A stretch of 64,000 nt of DNA from Numida meleagris. Its lineage: Eukaryota > Chordata > Aves > Galliformes > Numididae. The position numbers and the translations under genes were made by a program. The stretch's first letter is position 1; each line of letters begins with the position of its first letter. The stretch lies in NCBI RefSeq assembly GCF_002078875.1, contig NC_034410.1, positions 99,450,871 through 99,514,870 on the forward strand, given 5' to 3'. The notes beneath the pieces are model-generated. The model did not search any database. It had not been told where the DNA came from and saw nothing but the letters and a program-made list of their open reading frames with translations. Positions 62,001 through 64,000 of this stretch are shown in pieces.

Positions 62001-63899
62001 CTGTGCGTGTGTGGTATTTTTATCCTATTCCTCATAAGAATAGGATAAAGACCTAATTCTATCCCAGTTTTTCAGTCTGTGATGGAGATGCCTGACATCA
62101 GTCTGAAGGACTTAGGGAACATTTTCATCAATGCCGGCTGTGGAAGGCATAGAAATATGGAAGTGAGGCATTCAGATTCAGCCACTTGCAGTGTTTGATT
62201 AAGAAAAAAGAAACAGTCAAGAGCAATTTATTCTCTCCTTGAATAATTTTAGAGAGCTACAAGTGAAAGATATGAGGAAAACATGTAAAGAAAACATCAG
62301 TGAAGGCCTGGCAGGGTGTGATAGGACTTGCTATGTATGCTGCCTGTTAATTCACTATATAGGTGCAGAATCTGGACCCAAACTGAAAATTAATCTGAAC
62401 TTGCTCCCAAACACTGTTTTGGGAACAACAAGTAGGTTTGGATTTAACAGTTCTCAAAACACAGAGCCGGATTTGACGATCCTTATGAGTCCCTTCCAAC
62501 TTGGGATATTCTATGACATTTTCATAACATTTTATCTACTTTTATGAAAATAGAAACTTCTTGACTTTTAAACTGAAGTCCAAAACACAACGATCTTATG
62601 CAGTCTAGAAACAAACCAAGGAGCTAAGTGGCCTCCTGAAAGCTTCAGCCCCAAGGCAATCTGATGGCTGAGTCACAATTCCCAGTTTAACCCATTTTAA
62701 ATTAGGACAAAAATAAAAGTCAACTGCTAAGTAAAGGACAGATGCTCCTTACAGATTGCAGTTCATTTACAAAAACTAATTAAACGTCACATTTGCTTTT
62801 TCTCACCATTTACTTGACAAAGAGTTGTCTCCGTGCATTTCTGGTTGGCTGTCAGGTTGTACCGCATCATTGCCAAACCTCCAGTTCAAAAGTCACATGT
62901 GATTTTCTTGGTAATGCTGAGATAGAGATGAATAGGCAATTCAGAGATTTATAAAAGGCTGGCAGCTCATGAGGATACTGCAGCTTTAACACATAAATCT
63001 GGGAGTTAAGGATTCTGCGTTGTATTTGGAGAGAAGGAGGAAGGTATTTGGAGTGCTCTTAATCCAATTTTAACCAAATAGGACTGCCTTGAATATGCTT
63101 TTCACTGCCCAGATGTCCTCCCCTGATGGTGGGGAGTGGAAGTCTCCTTTGCTTTGCTTTTTGTTCTTCCCACTCACTCATTCCCCATCTACCTGTGCTG
63201 TGTTAAATGGCATTACTTCACTCAGCTCTCTGTTTTCTATGGACTTGGGTGAGAGAGCACCAGGAATGGAAACACCAATTTCTGAGCCCCGTAATCTGCC
63301 CTATAATTTCTCTGAAGAGTCCAAAAAGCATCATTACTTTGGATGTATTTGTCTACCAACAATATTTTTGTTGGAGACCAGACAATTTGAGAGCTGTGCG
63401 TTTTAGGAAAGTAGAAGTCATCAGTTCAGATACAATCTTCGGAATTGCTTTGTGGTCTTAGGAACTAAAACTACGTTTATCAACTCTCCAGTCTCAAACC
63501 AAGCAATTAAATGTGCATTGCCACCAGGTATGTTGCTTATTCTCTGTATTTAGATTTAATATGAAGGAACATCAGTGTTGTATCTGTAATGGTTTGTTTG
63601 TAAAAAGTTTATTTGGTTTTGTGTTTCACAATTTTGTTATTGAAGACAGTATTTTCTTGCTTTTCAAATGACAACAAAAATGAATAGTACTTTAATATTA
63701 TGTTAGAATGTTTCTTAACAGCTTTTTTTTTCTGAATTTAACAGTATCATCTTTATTTCAGACTGAAAGATTCCAATTTAATGATTGAAGATCAATCCTA
63801 TAAAATGAGCCCCAAAGCAAAGAGAGCAAAACAGAATTTGGTATCTGAGGACAAAGAGAATGAAGCCATAGACTATTCAGTACCAATATTCACAGGACG
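55578..63899 (+). CDS. MYOM1: Myomesin-1, N-terminal part (2 coding exons, runs off window)
   Basis: Myomesin-1 is a structural protein of the sarcomeric M-band that crosslinks myosin thick filaments and titin. The full protein has a unique N-terminal myosin-binding region followed by immunoglobulin and fibronectin-III domains; only part of the N-terminal region is in this window. Coding segments are 55578-56002 and 63762-63899, joined in frame through a split Gly codon (GG|A). The start MSLPFYQR and the segment KMSPKAKRAKQ...VPIFTGR match the known myomesin N-terminus. An ATG directly upstream at 55575 is also in frame; 55578 is chosen because the family starts at MSLPFYQR. Residues 37-142 form an imperfect seven-residue repeat, consensus SAAYSHG. 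The head-to-head position with MYL12A matches mammals. Expression is expected in striated muscle. Confidence 0.93.
55686..56002 (+). repeat. MYOM1: Coding seven-residue repeat in MYOM1
   Basis: About fourteen units of the form S-[AT]-A-Y-x-x-G follow one another, for example SAVYAQG, STAYARG, SAAYRHA, STAYSYG, SAAYSLD, SAAYSHG and SETYSLG. Some have one or more extra or missing residues (such as around residues 88-100). The DNA repeats as 21-base units containing gcctat/gcctac cores. Confidence 0.9.
56003..63761 (+). other. MYOM1: MYOM1 intron 2
   Basis: A 7.8-kb intron from gtaagg to ttatttcag. It is AT-rich, with an 18-base T tract near 58960-58977, a 12-bp perfect inverted repeat at 62019-62049 and a short CR1 tail near 62465-62515. 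Open frames inside (for example 61560-61835) lack splice support or recognisable domains. Confidence 0.85.
62465..62515 (+). mobile_element. Short CR1 tail
   Basis: 'gatttgacgatccttatgagtcccttccaacttgggatattctatga' matches the last 50 bases of CR1 with a single copy of the terminal octamer. Nothing upstream of it resembles CR1. Confidence 0.75.
63762..63899 (+). CDS. MYOM1: MYOM1 exon 3
   Basis: A 138-bp exon between ctttatttcag and acg|gtatgtg. In the frame set by exon 2 it reads LKDSNLMIEDQSYKMSPKAK, then RAKQ, an acidic EDKENEA stretch and DYSVPIFTGR without a stop. This corresponds to the segment just before the first immunoglobulin-type domain of myomesin. Confidence 0.92.
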
Positions 63900-64000
63900 G
63901 TATGTGCATTTTTTCTTTTTTTGACAACTTCTGATATTTTATTTATGAATTCTAAAATAACAAATCCTTTTTTTTTTTTTTTCCCCTTTCCTGGATCTTG
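63900..64000 (+). other. MYOM1: MYOM1 intron 3 (start only)
   Basis: Intronic sequence after the donor gtatgtg. It holds a 15-base T tract and the window ends before the next exon. The final ttttttttttttttcccctttcctg could be the pyrimidine tract of the next acceptor, but no AG-exon is visible. Confidence 0.75.

Overview
The window reads as vertebrate, specifically avian, nuclear DNA, most likely chicken or a close galliform. Three things support this. There are many copies of the chicken LINE CR1, with typical 3' ends made of ATTCTATG-like 8-mers. The two complete genes are split by GT-AG introns and start in CpG islands. The gene order MYL12B - MYL12A - MYOM1 matches human 18p11.3. Coding sequence is only a few percent of the window; the rest is intron and intergenic DNA with CR1 fragments in both orientations.

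Layout. 1-10.87 kb is intergenic, with two CR1 fragments and no supported gene. 10.87-15.95 kb is a myosin regulatory light chain gene on the minus strand (MYL12B by synteny and by Lys5), with three coding exons, a non-coding first exon and a CpG-island promoter. 16-25.37 kb is intergenic with three CR1 copies. 25.37-32.83 kb is a second regulatory light chain gene on the minus strand (MYL12A by synteny and by Arg5), with a 4.9-kb first intron carrying a CR1 and a CpG-island promoter. 32.9-51.8 kb is the MYL12A/MYOM1 head-to-head spacer, rich in CR1 and including two nested insertions with target-site duplications. From about 51.8 kb to the right edge is the 5' part of myomesin-1 (MYOM1) on the plus strand: a possible promoter and first exon near 51.8-52.0 kb, the start-codon exon at 55516-56002, a 7.8-kb intron, and the next coding exon at 63762-63899. 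The gene runs off the window.

How the genes relate. MYL12A and MYL12B encode almost the same 172-residue light chain of non-muscle/smooth-muscle myosin II; the two predicted proteins differ at one residue. MYOM1 is a sarcomeric M-band crosslinker and shares only the neighbourhood and a general actomyosin theme.

The most interesting observations are: (i) a 530-bp block (exon 2, the whole 166-bp intron and exon 3) that is 99% identical between the two light chain genes while their other introns are unrelated, which points to recent gene conversion; (ii) a run of about 14 seven-residue repeats in the myomesin-1 N-terminus; (iii) nested CR1 insertions with readable target-site duplications; and (iv) a candidate MYOM1 promoter with a perfect CArG box. 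I found no previously unknown biological system.
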